Origin: Rutidosis leptorrhynchoides
Taxonomy: Eukaryota; Streptophyta; Magnoliopsida; Asterales; Asteraceae
Direction: 5' to 3'
NCBI RefSeq assembly: GCF_046630445.1
Contig: NC_092338.1
Location: 340,155,001-340,219,000 of the forward strand
DNA: 64,000 bases
The first letter of the stretch is position 1. Each line of letters starts with the position of its first letter. Below are positions 36,201 through 46,730 of the stretch, in pieces. The notes beneath the pieces were generated by a model. It did not search any database. It saw only the letters and a program-made list of their open reading frames with translations, and was not told where the DNA came from. The translations under genes and the position numbers were made by a program.

Positions 36201-36989
36201 GTGCCTTCAAATTACTAATAAGATGTAGCTTCATGTTGCCCTTTTCTCCGTACACCATTAAGGGTTCTCCTTCTTCTCGTACAATGCGAATTGCATTTTT
36301 ATAACATACGATCTCTGCTTTCACCTTCTTCAGCCAGTCCATGCCAACTATTACATCAAAACTCCCTAACTCTACTGGTATCAAATCAATCTTAAATATT
36401 TCGCTACCCAGTTTAATTTCTCGATTCCGGCATATATTATCTGCTGAAATTAATTTACCGTTTGCTAATTCGAGTAAAAATTTACTATCCAACGGCGTCA
36501 ATGGATAACTTAATTTAGCACAAAAATCTCTACTCATATAGCTTCTATCCGCACCAGAATCAAATAAAACGTAAGCAGATTTATTGTCAATAAGAAACGT
36601 ACCCGTAACAAGCTCCGGGTCTTCCTGTGCCTCTGCTGCATTAATATTGAAAACTCTTCCGCGGCCTTGTCCATTCGTGTTCTCCTGGTTCGGGCAAGTT
36701 CTAATAATGTGGCCCGGTTTTCCACATTTATAACAAACTACATTGGCATAACTTGCTCCGACACTACTTGCTCCGCCATTACTCATTCCGACACCATTTG
36801 TTCCTTTCGTTCTGTTAACTCCTGGTCCATAGACCTCACACTTTGCCGCGCTATGACCATTTCTTTTACACTTGTTGCAAAATTTGGTGCAGAACCCCGA
36901 GTGATACTTTTCACACCTTTGGCATAGCTGCTTCTGATTGTTGTTGTTGTTGCGGTTGTTATTGTTGTTGGGATGATTGTTGTAGTTGC

Positions 36990-37035
<46 letters not shown>

Positions 37036-37905
37036 GGGCCGTTTGTTGTAGTTGCGATTGATGTTGCGATTGTTGGGATAATTGTTGCGATTATTATTGT
37101 AATTGCTGTTGTTGCTGTATTGGTGATTCTTATCACCGTTTTCCTCCCACTTTCTTTTGACTTGCTTCACATTGGCCTCTTCAGCCGTCTGTTCTTTAAT
37201 TCTTTCCTCAATCTGGCTCACTAGTTTGTGAGCCATTCTACATGCCTGTTGTATGGAGGCGGGCTCGTGTGAACTTATATCTTCTTGGATTCTTTCCGGT
37301 AATCCTTTCACAAACGCGTCGAACTTCTCTTCCTCATCTTCGAACGCTCCCGGACACAATAGGCACAATTCTGTGAACCGTCTTTCGTACGTGGTAATAT
37401 CAAATCCTTGGGTTCGTAACCCTCTAAGTTCCGTCTTGAGCTTATTGACCTCGGTTCTGGGACGGTACTTCTCGTTCATCAAGTGCTTGAATGCTGACCA
37501 CGGTAGTGCGTACGCATCATCTTGTCCCACTTGCTCTAGATAGGTATTCCACCATGTTAACGCAGAACCTGTGAAGGTATGCGTAGCGTACTTCACTTTG
37601 TCCTCTTCAGTACACTTACTTATGGCAAACACCGATTCGACCTTCTCGATCCACCGTTTCAATCCGATTAGTCCTTCGGTTCCATCAAATTCCAAAGGTT
37701 TGCAGGCAGTGAATTCTTTGTAGGTGCATCCTACACGATTTCCTGTACTGCTAGATCCAAAGTTATTGTTGGTATGTAGCGCAGGCTGTACTGCGGCTAT
37801 GTTTGAAGCTAGAAAAGTACGGAATTCCTCTTCATTCATATTCACGGTGTGTCGAGTAGTCGGTGCCATTTCCTTCAAAATAGTCAAATGGAACAAGTTA
37901 ATCAT
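33274..37905 (-). pseudogene. Element E gag-pol polyprotein with chromodomain, three nonsense codons
   Basis: Same domains and order as the polyprotein of A, and two codons longer because of the Asn run. The gag start (minus strand) is at 37905. Zinc knuckles [14 protein letters not shown] and [14 protein letters not shown], protease [18 protein letters not shown], RNase H, integrase with an intact HFWWPG and [13 protein letters not shown], and a C-terminal chromodomain are all readable. Stops lie at 35041-35043 (Gln to TAA, in RNase H), about 33682-33684 (Trp to TGA) and about 33340-33342 (Arg to TGA, within the chromodomain). None of these coincides with the stops in A, so the two copies decayed independently. 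Confidence 0.92.
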
Positions 37906-38210
37906 ACAGAATATTAAGAGTAGTTAATAGTATTTCGTAGCATAATATGAACTCATTTATAAAAGCTTTTTCTTCATATTAGCGTTTTATAAGTTTAAAT
38001 TCGGGTAGTACCTACCCGTTAAGTTCATACTTAGTAGCTAATATACAATTCAACTACTACAATTCTATATGAAAAACTGATTATAATAATATTTCGCGTT
38101 CAAACATTTATACAATATTTTACAAACTTACAATACCGCTTATTTTACATAAAGCATGAAATATAGCACACAATAACTTTGATACAAGATAGTTGTGAAG
38201 ATAATTCTAG
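37906..38210 (-). other. Spacer between gag and the F-box ORF in element E
   Basis: Counterpart of 13906-14210, AT-rich, with no ORF. The inverted repeat around CGGGTAGTACCTACCCG is kept (about 38004-38020). Confidence 0.5.
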
Positions 38211-38894
38211 CTAGTACACAAGTCGTTCAGCAAAGGCAATAAAGACACGTAATTCATACGTCTAGAAACAAGTCATGCATTCTGGTTTTACTAGGACTAC
38301 TTCCCATCCTTGGTCTTGTGGAACATAATCGTTATGGCCATTGATAAGACAGCGTGTTGTAACGTCGTCAAAGGGACGAGGGTTACGTAATGACCAACAG
38401 TCTCGTAATAACCTAAAAACCTCATTTCTTACCCCAATTACCGACTCCGTCACTTGTGGGAACGTTTTGTTTAATAGTTGTAGCCCGATGTTCTTTTTCT
38501 CACTTTGGTGAGAAGCGAACATTACTAACCCTTAAGCATAGCATGCTTCTTTATGTTACATGTTAGCCGCTTTTTCTAAATCATGAAGTCCTATATTCGG
38601 ATACATTGAGTCAAAATAATTTCTTAACCCGTTGCGTAAAATAGCATTTGGGTTCCCCGCAATATATGCGTCAAAGTAAACACATCGTAACTTATGGGTT
38701 TCCCAATGTGATATCCCCCATCTTTCAAACGAAAGTCTCTTATAAACCAAGACATTCTTGGAACGTTCTTCGAATGTCTTACAAACTGATTTCACCGTAA
38801 ATAGTTGTGCCGAAGAATTCTGACCGACTCTAGATAAGATTTCATCAATCATGTCTCCGGGTAGGTCTCTTAAAATATTGGGTTGTCTATCCAT
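38211..38894 (-). pseudogene. Element E F-box protein ORF, three nonsense codons
   Basis: Minus-strand homologue of 13222-13905, starting MDRQPNILRDLPGDM. The F-box and the GNPNAILRNGL segment are intact in the first 112 codons. Two stops (Gln to TAA and Tyr to TAA) follow AANM, and a Trp to TAG occurs after CMTCF. Where A has its own stop, E has a sense codon. The differing breaks imply that the common ancestor had a full-length frame of about 227 residues. Confidence 0.75.
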
Positions 38895-39031
38895 TTTGTG
38901 TTTTTATACTGTAAAATAGACAAGAGTTAGATTCATAAAAAAAATACTTATTAATACAAGCAATTTTTACATATATCATAAAGCATAAGCACACTATATT
39001 ACATATATTACACCACACGAATACAACTATC

Positions 39032-39631
39032 TTATTCCGACTCGCTCATTTCTTCTTCTTCGGTTTTGGTTCGTTTTGCCAAGTTTCTAGGGATATATGA
39101 TGTTCCCCTAATACGAGCTGTCGTTTTCCACAACGGTTTAGAAAAACCTGGTGGTTTAGAGGTTCCCGGGTCATTGTTACAACTTAAGGGCTTCGGGGGT
39201 TGACGATACATATAAAGTTCATCGGGGTTGGAATTAGATTTCTCTATTTTTATGCCCTTTCCCTTATTATTTTCTTTTGCCTTTTTAAATTCAGTTGGGG
39301 TAATTTCTATAACATCATCAGAATTCTCGTCGGAATCCGATTCATCGGAGAATTGGTAATCCTCCCAATATTTTGCTTCCTTGGCGGAAACACCATTGAC
39401 CATAATTAACCTTGGTCAGTTGGTTGAGGATTTTCTTTTATTTAACCGTTTTATTATTTCCCCCACCAATTCTATTTCCTCCTCCGGTTCCTCCTCTTCC
39501 GGTTCTGATTCTTCTTCCGGTTCTGATTCTTCTTCCGGTTCTTCTTCGGGAACTTGTGAATCAGTCCAATATATATTCGACTCTTCGTTATTATTAGGTG
39601 AGTCAATGGGATTTGTGCTAGAGGTAGACAT
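39032..39631 (-). pseudogene. Element E ORF1 (acidic protein), one nonsense codon
   Basis: Homologue of 12470-13084. It starts MSTSSTNPIDSPNNNEES and has a shorter EPEEES repeat. It stops at TGA (about 39413-39415) where A has Arg (STNRPK). The frame then resumes with the conserved KEAKYWEDYQFSDESDSD segment to the end at 39032. Confidence 0.72.
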
Positions 39632-39825
39632 CTATCACACAATATCAAACATGTTAAGAGATTAATATATCACATAATATATACATGTTAATAATATATA
39701 GTTTCCAATAAAAATGTTAAGCAATCATTTTTAAAGAAAACACGGTCGAAGTCCAGACTCACTAATGCATTCTAACAAACTCGACAAGACACACTAATGC
39801 AAATTTCTGGTTCTCTAAGACCAAC

Positions 39826-39837
39826 ACTCGGATACCA
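39826..39837 (-). other. Primer-binding site of element E, mutated
   Basis: The plus strand reads ACTCGGATACCA, which differs at two positions from the complement of TGGTATCAGAGC. It lies two bases from the 5' LTR, as in A. Confidence 0.8.
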
Positions 39838-39839
39838 AC

Positions 39840-42800
39840 TGAAATGTCCCGTTCTTATTGATTAAAAACGTTCCATATTAATTGATTTCGTTGCGAGGTT
39901 TTGACCTCTATATGAGTCGTTTTTCAAAGACTGCATTCATTTTTAAAACAAACCATAACCTTTATTTCATAAATAAAGGTTTAAAAAGCTTTACGTAGAT
40001 TATCAAATAATGATAATCTAAAATATCCTGTTTACACACGACCATTACATAATGGTTTACAATACAAATATGTTACATCGAAATCAGTTTCTTGAATGCA
40101 GTTTTTACACAATATCATACAAACATGGACTCCAAATCTTGTCCTTATTTTAGTATGCAACAGCGGAAGCTCTTAGTATTCACCTGAGAATAAACATGCT
40201 TTAAACGTCAACAAAAATGTTGGTGAGTTATAGGTTTAACCTATATATATCAAATCGTAACAATAGACCACAAGATTTCATATTTCAATACGCATTCCAT
40301 ACATAGAGATAAAAATCATTCATATGGTGAACACCTGGTAACCGACATTAACAAGATGCATATATAAGAATATCCCCATCATTCCGGGACACCCTTCGGA
40401 TATGATATAAATTTCGAAGTACTAAAGCATCCGGTACTTTGGATGGGGTTTGTTAGGCCCAATAGATCTATCTTTAGGATTCGCGTCAATTAGGGTGTCT
40501 GTTCCCTAATTCTTAGATTACCAGACTTAATAAAAAGGGGGCATATTCGATTTCGATAATTCAACCATAGAATGTAGTTTCACGTACTTGTGTCTATTTT
40601 GTAAATCATTTATAAAACCTGCATGTATTCTCATCCCAAAAATATTAGATTTTAAAAGTGGGACTATAACTCACTTTCACAGATTTTTACTTTGTCGGGA
40701 AGTAAGACTTGGCCACTGGTTGATTCACGAACCTATAACAATATATACATATATATCAAAGTATGTTCAAAATATATTTACAACACTTTTAATATATTTT
40801 GATGTTTTAAGTTTATTAAGTCAGCTGTCCTCGTTAGTAACCTACAACTAGTTGTCCACAGTTAGATGTACAGAAATAAATCAATAAATATTATCTTGAA
40901 TCAATCCACGACCCAGTGTATACGTATCTCAGTATTGATCACAACTCAAACTATATATATTTTGGAATCAACCTCAACCCTGTATAGCTAACTCCAACAT
41001 TCACATATAGAGTGTCTATGGTTGTTCCGAAATATATATAGATGTGTCGACATGATAGGTCGAAACATTGTATACGTGTCTATGGTATCTCAAGATTACA
41101 TAATATACAATACAAGTTGATTAAGTTATGGTTGGAATAGATTTGTTACCAATTTTCACGTAGCTAAAAGGAGAAAAATTATCCAATCTTGTTTTACCCA
41201 TAACTTCTTCATTTTAAATCCGTTTTGAGTGAATAAAATTGCTATGGTTTCATATTGAACTCTATTTTATGAATCTAAACAGAAAAAGTATAGGTTTATT
41301 GTCGTAAAAATAAGTTACATGTTGTTTTTGTAAAGGTAGTCATTTCAGTCGAAAGAACGACGTCTAGATGACCATTTTAGAAAACATACTTCCACTTTGA
41401 GTTTAACCATAATTTTTGTATATAGTTTCATGTTCATAATAAAAATCATTTTCCCAGAATAACAACTTTTAAATCAAAGTTTATCATAGTTTTTAATTAA
41501 CTAACTCAAAACAGCCCGCGGTGTTACTACGACGGCATAAATCCGGTTTTACGGTGTTTTTCGTGTTTCCAGGTTTTAAATCATTAAGTTAGCATATTAT
41601 ATAGATATAAAACATGTGTTTAGTTGATTTTAAAAGTTAAGTTAGAAGGATTAACTTTAATTTGCGAACAAGTTTAGAATTAACTAAACTATGTTCTAGT
41701 GATTACAAGTTTAAACCTTCGAATAAGATAGCTTCTATATGTATGAATCGACTGATGTTATGAACATCATTACTACCTCAAGTTCCTTGGATAAACCTAC
41801 TGGAAATGAGAAAAATAGATCTACCTTCAAAGGATCCTTTGATGGCTTGAAAGTTCTTGAAGCAGAATCATGACACGAAAACAATTTCAAGTAAGATTTC
41901 CGCTCGAAATAAGATTGTTATAGTTATAGAAATTGAATTAAAATTTGAATATGATTATTACCTTGTATTAGAAAGATAACCTACTGTAAGTAACAAAGGT
42001 TTCTTGATCTTGGATGATTATTTGGAATGGATTTAGAAAACTTGGAAGTAAACTTGCAATCTTGGAAGTATTCTTGATTTTATGAAACAAGAACTTTTGG
42101 AATTTATGAAGAACACTTGGAACTTGAAGATAGAACTTGAGAGAGATCAATTAGATGAAGAAAATTAAAGAATGAAAGTGTTTGTAGGTGTTTTTGGTCG
42201 TTGGTGTATGGATTAGATATAAAGGATATGTAATTTTGTTTTCATGTAAATAAGTCATGAATGATTACTCATATTTTTGTAATTTTATGAGATATTTCAT
42301 GCTAGTTGCCAAATGATGGCTCCCACATGTGTTAGGTGACTCACATTGGTTGCTAAGAGCTGATCATTGGAGTGTATATACCAATAGTACATACATCTAA
42401 AAGCTGTGTATTGTACGAGTACGAATACAGGTGCATACGAGTAGAATTGTTGATGAAACTGAACGAGGATGTAATTGTAAGCATTTTTGTTAAGTAGAAG
42501 TATTTTGATAAGTGTCTTGAAGTCTTTCAAAATTGTATGAATACATATTAAAACACTACATGTATATACATTTTAACTGAGTCGTTAAGTCATCGTTGGT
42601 CGTTACATGTAAACGTTGTTTTGAAACCTTTAGGTTAACGATCTTGTTGAATATTGTTAACCCATTGTTTATTATAACAAATGAGATGTTAAATTGTTAT
42701 ATTATCATGATATTATGATATATAATATATCTTAGTATGATATATATACAGTTAAATGTCGTTACAACGATAATCGTTACATATATGTCTCGTTTCGAAA

Positions 42801-43280
42801 TCATTAAGTTAGTAGTCTTATTTTTACATATGTATTTCATTGTTAATACACTTAATAATATATTTACTTATAATTTAACATAATTAACCAAGTGTATCAA
42901 TATCTTAATATGATTCATATGTACCTAGTAAGACGTTGTTATAACGATAATCGTTATATATATCGTTTTCGAGTTTCTTAAATTAATAGTCTCATTTTTA
43001 TGTATATAACTCATTGTTAAAATACCTAATGAGATACATACTTATAATAAAATCATTTTAACTATATATATAACCAAATATATGTCATCGTATAGTTTTT
43101 ACAAGTTTTAACATTCGTGAATCACCGATCAACTTGGGTGGTCAATTGTCTATATGAAACCTATTTCAATTAATCAAGTCTTAACAAGTTTGATTGCTTA
43201 ACATGTTGGAAACACTTAATCATGTAAATAACAATTTCATTTAATATATATATAAACATGGAAAAGTTCGGGTCACTACA
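39840..43280 (-). repeat. Element E 5' LTR (right copy)
   Basis: 3,441 bp, the complete-length LTR of E. It ends GGGTCACTACA, followed by the ACTGA duplication. The stem-loop motif is at 40207-40225. Confidence 0.92.
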
Positions 43281-43285
43281 ACTGA

Positions 43286-45295
43286 GACTACCATCACTAC
43301 TACCCTGCCACCCACTACTTCCCAATATACTCATCCTATGATCAGGCGTACCTGCGTTGGTACCATCAAACCCATTCAGCATCTTAATCTTCACACCTCC
43401 ACCATCTCTCCCATTCATCGCACTTAATCCAATGCTCTCCATGCTCCTAACTAGAAACAAGCTATGACAGATGAATATAATGCTTTAATTAACAACTCTA
43501 CATGGAGACTTGTGCCTCGCCCATCGGACACGAACATAGTTCGCTCCATGTGGCTGTTTAAGCACAAGTTTAATGTAGATGGTACTTTGAGTAGATATAA
43601 GGCTCGGCTCGTTGCTAACGGTATTAGCCAGTAGGTTGATATCGATTGCGATGAGACTTTTACTCCGGTTGTCAAACCGGCCACGATACGCACTGTTCTC
43701 AGTTTGGCTGTCTCTCGACACTGGCCTGTTCATCAGCTAGATGTCAAGAACGCTTTTCTTCATGGGCAGCTTTCAGAGACCGTATACATGCACCAGCCCT
43801 CAGGGTTTCGAGATCCCCCATTTCCCGACCATGTCTGCTTATTGCAGAAATCTTTATACGGCCTCAAGCAGGCTCCTCGTGCATGGTTTCAACGGTTTGC
43901 AGGGTATGCTCAAAGGATTGGCTTTCACCACAGTCGTTGTGACACGATTTATTTATCAACATTGATCCGATACAGCCTACCTGCTTTTGTATGTTAACGA
44001 TATTGTGTTGACTGCGTCTTCTACAGGCTTACTACAACGGATTATTACTTCCTTACATAAGGAGTTTGCTATGACTGACTTAGGCCCGCTGAACTACTTT
44101 CTTGGCATCTCTACCACTCGTACTGCCTCTGGCATGTTCCTATCCCAGAAACAGTACGCTATAGAGATTCTTGAGTGGGCTGATATGACCACCTGTCATC
44201 CCTACAGGACCCCGGTCGAACCCGGTGCCAAGCTCACCACTCACGGCCCTCCCGTGTCTGACCCGACTCTCTAGCCGTTGTGAAACTATTTATTTATCGA
44301 CATGGATCCGATACAGCCTACCTGCTTTTATATGTTGATGATATTGTGTTGTCTGCTTCTTCTACAGGCTTACTACAGCGGATTATTACTTCCTTACATA
44401 AGGAGTTTGCTATGACTGATTTAGGCCCGCTGAACTACTTTCTTGGCATCTCTGCCACTCGTACTGCCTCTGGCATGTTCCTATCCCAGAAACAGTACGC
44501 TATAGAGATTCTTGAGCGGGCCGATATGACTACCTGTCATCCCTGCAGGACCCCGGTCGAACCCGGTGCCAAGCTCACCACTCACGGCCCTCCAGTGTCC
44601 GACCCGACTCTCTATCGCATCCTTGCAGGTGCATTACGGTACCTAACTTTTACTTGTCCAGACATCTCATATGCTGTGCAGCAGATTTGCCTTTTCATGC
44701 ATGATCCTCGTGAGCAACACTTCATGTGCTCAAACGGATCCCACACTACGTTCAAGGGACTACCTATCTTGGACTACAGCTTTATGCGTCTTCACATACT
44801 ACCTTGGTTGCTTACTCTGATGCTGATTGGGCTGGTTTCCCCACCACCAGATGCTCTACTTCTGGTTATTGTATTTTTCTCGACAATAACCTTCTCTCAT
44901 GGTCTTCGAAGCGGCAACTCACGCCATCTCGTTCTAGTGCGGAGGCAGAATACCGTGGGGTTGCTAATGTCATTGTCGAGACATGTTGGATTCGTAATCT
45001 CCTCCGTGAGCTTCACTGCCCCCTCACTACAGCTACACTGGTCTACTGTGACAACGTCAGTTCGGTCTACTTCTCCTCTAATCCGGTCCAACATCAGCGG
45101 ACCAAGCATACTGAGAGTGACATACACTTTGTTAGAGACCTTGTTGCTCAAGGACAAGTTCGAGCTTTACATGTCCCATCCAGATATCAGTTTGCTGACA
45201 TATTCACCAAAGGTCTCCCATTTGCTCAATTTGACGAGTTTCGATCCAGTTTGAGCGTCCGACGTACTCCCGCTCCAACTGCGGGGGGATTTTAG
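43286..45295 (+). pseudogene. Copia D reverse transcriptase and RNase H
   Basis: It begins in the rest of the Thr/Pro linker, then copia RT: FKHKFNVDGTLSRYKARLVA-like, [25 protein letters not shown]. The catalytic box occurs twice, as YVNDIVL and YVDDIVL, because of a 341-bp tandem duplication. RNase H follows (YSDADWAG, SSAEAEYRGVA, KHTESDIHFVRDL, ADIFTKGLP), ending at 45295. Stops include TAG near 43633 and 44272, and a frameshift near 44720. Non-functional. Confidence 0.87.
43933..44614 (+). repeat. 341-bp tandem duplication inside the copia D reverse transcriptase
   Basis: 43933-44273 is repeated at 44274-44614 with only scattered differences. The unit spans the catalytic YVDD box and the downstream LGPLNYFLGI segment. 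Being 341 bp, it shifts the frame. Confidence 0.88.
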
Positions 45296-45399
45296 ACTAT
45301 GTCATTAGCCCATGTACTCCTCATTGTTTGGGCTTAGCCCATATTGCTATCATAGGGTTGTATGCTTATATATTGTTATTTATCTAGTACGTAAGACAC
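45288..45399 (+). repeat. Truncated 3' LTR of copia D (probable)
   Basis: GCGGGGGGA just before 45288 looks like the polypurine tract. The following TTTTAGACTATG could be a mutated TGTTAGACTATG LTR start. About 110 bp later the sequence changes to cellulose-synthase-like exon remains, so the LTR is cut short or its end is unrecognised. Confidence 0.4.
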
Positions 45400-45550
45400 G
45401 ATGGAAAAGCAGAGGCATATCGATTTGTAATAGGCTTGTGAAGGCAAGGTCATGAAGAATGAGCAAGGCGTTGATATTGATCGTTGTGTAAGCAGGTTCG
45501 TTTATGATTTGCGACTCATCATGAAAAGGGTCCAGTGTGAAAAAGTAAGT
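45400..45550 (+). pseudogene. Cellulose-synthase-like D pseudogene, N-terminal zinc-finger exon fragment
   Basis: A stretch encoding VMKNEQGVDIDRCVSRF, after codons resembling SxC...CDGK, matches the N-terminal RING-like region of plant CSLD proteins (CDGKxMxDERGVDIxPCECRF). Two key cysteines are lost through small deletions. GTAAGT at 45545-45550 follows and could be a splice donor. The rest of the gene lies to the right of element G. CSLD enzymes are Golgi or plasma-membrane glycan synthases of tip growth and cell plates; this copy is dead. The call is supported mainly by the two further fragments in matching order. Confidence 0.55.
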
Positions 45551-45572
45551 TCACTCAAAATTCTATAGTATG

Positions 45573-46730
45573 TGATGCGTGATTATGACTTTAAAAACGC
45601 AATTTAGAACAAGCTTTCTTCACTTAAACAGATCTGAACACAAACCCCCAAATTGTAACAGCAACAACCCCAAAACAGAGTATAAAACTCTGAAATAAGA
45701 ACACAAAGGATAGAGAATCTAAACCCTTAATTGATAAAGATTCCACCACAATTAGAGATCTAGAAACACTCCAAATCTTCAACTACAGCTGATAAAGATT
45801 CCACCACAACTATAATATCAGATATGAAGATTTGGATTTCACCACAATGTTTGATAAAGTAACACCACAAACACTGATAAAGAAACCACTCTTAGCCACC
45901 GGAATCAAAGATTCGTAAAGACACAGAGATTTGGTAAATAGATAAGCTCTATCAAACTTTTCATTCAATCATCAACCAAGTTTTACAATTACAAGAGCTC
46001 TCTATTTATAGTAGAAGCTTAACAGCTATTTTCTAAATAAGACAAAAACATAAAAAGGAAATGGAGACAAAAAAGGACAAACAATTACAAATTAGCCAAT
46101 AAGAATAAAGGACACAATTTGCAAAAAGCCTGCCATTTGTTAGTGCTCCTTCCCATGATAAAAGCATCCAATGATAAATGGGAGTCTTCCTTGGACAGCT
46201 AACATTCTTCTAGAACAGCTACACACGTGTTAAGCACATGACCTGACCGGTTTATTGAAAAGCACAAGTAAACTTTGAATTGTATCAGCAAGTTGGCCAT
46301 TCAGACAGAAAATAGCATCGCGTGCTGGTTGTACCAGAGTTTCGTGTGCTGTTTGAACTAAAATTCTTTAGCTGGTTGAACTAGCTGGTTCGCCTAAGCA
46401 TAACTTTGCTGGTTCGATTTGCTAGTTACCCGGCTGAGTGAATTAAAGCTTTACTGGCTGAACTAAACTCATTTGCTGGTCCGGCTAGCTGGTTCTTCTT
46501 AGTTGCTGGCTTGCCTTCAACTATCAAAAACTTTATTCATGAAAACATAACTACTTCAGTTTAAGGACTGAAGTAGGGTCACCCCTGAGCTTCTTGAACC
46601 AGCTCCAAAAACACTTAGATGATACGAAATAGATGGCAACACGACCATTGCTTGGCCTGATTCGGGTGTAACATCTTTTGAGCTCGAGCTGGCTGTGTTG
46701 CTGGTTACATTGCCCAGCTCACCCGCATCA
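45573..46730 (-). repeat. Element G 3' LTR (left copy)
   Basis: 1,158 bp. It contains the last 57 codons of gag-pol (46730-46556) and the stop codon. Many TAGCTGGTT/GCTGGTT repeats occur at 46320-46510. Differences from the other LTR lie near 45750, 46213, 46334, 46351 and 46434. Confidence 0.94.

Larger units (their letters stand above)
30020..43280 (-). mobile_element. Element E: second copy of the F-box-carrying Tekay family, reverse orientation
   Basis: 13.3 kb with LTRs at 30020-33238 and 39840-43280 and a perfect duplication ACTGA (30015-30019 and 43281-43285). Read on the minus strand it has the same plan as A: LTR, PBS, acidic ORF1, F-box ORF, gag-pol with chromodomain, LTR. The coding region is nearly identical to A, while the outer (U3) part of the LTR is much more diverged. 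It is inserted in copia D independently of A. Confidence 0.93.
28818..45399 (+). mobile_element. Element D: Ty1/copia element, host of insertions C and E
   Basis: Plus-strand copia coding sequence in two pieces, 28818-30019 (GAG-pre-integrase and integrase) and 43286-45295 (RT and RNase H), in the Ty1/copia domain order. The pieces rejoin exactly across element E with the ACTGA duplication. Its 5' part lies beyond element C, outside the window. A short 3' LTR remnant follows the last domain. It is the oldest element of the nest. Confidence 0.87.
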
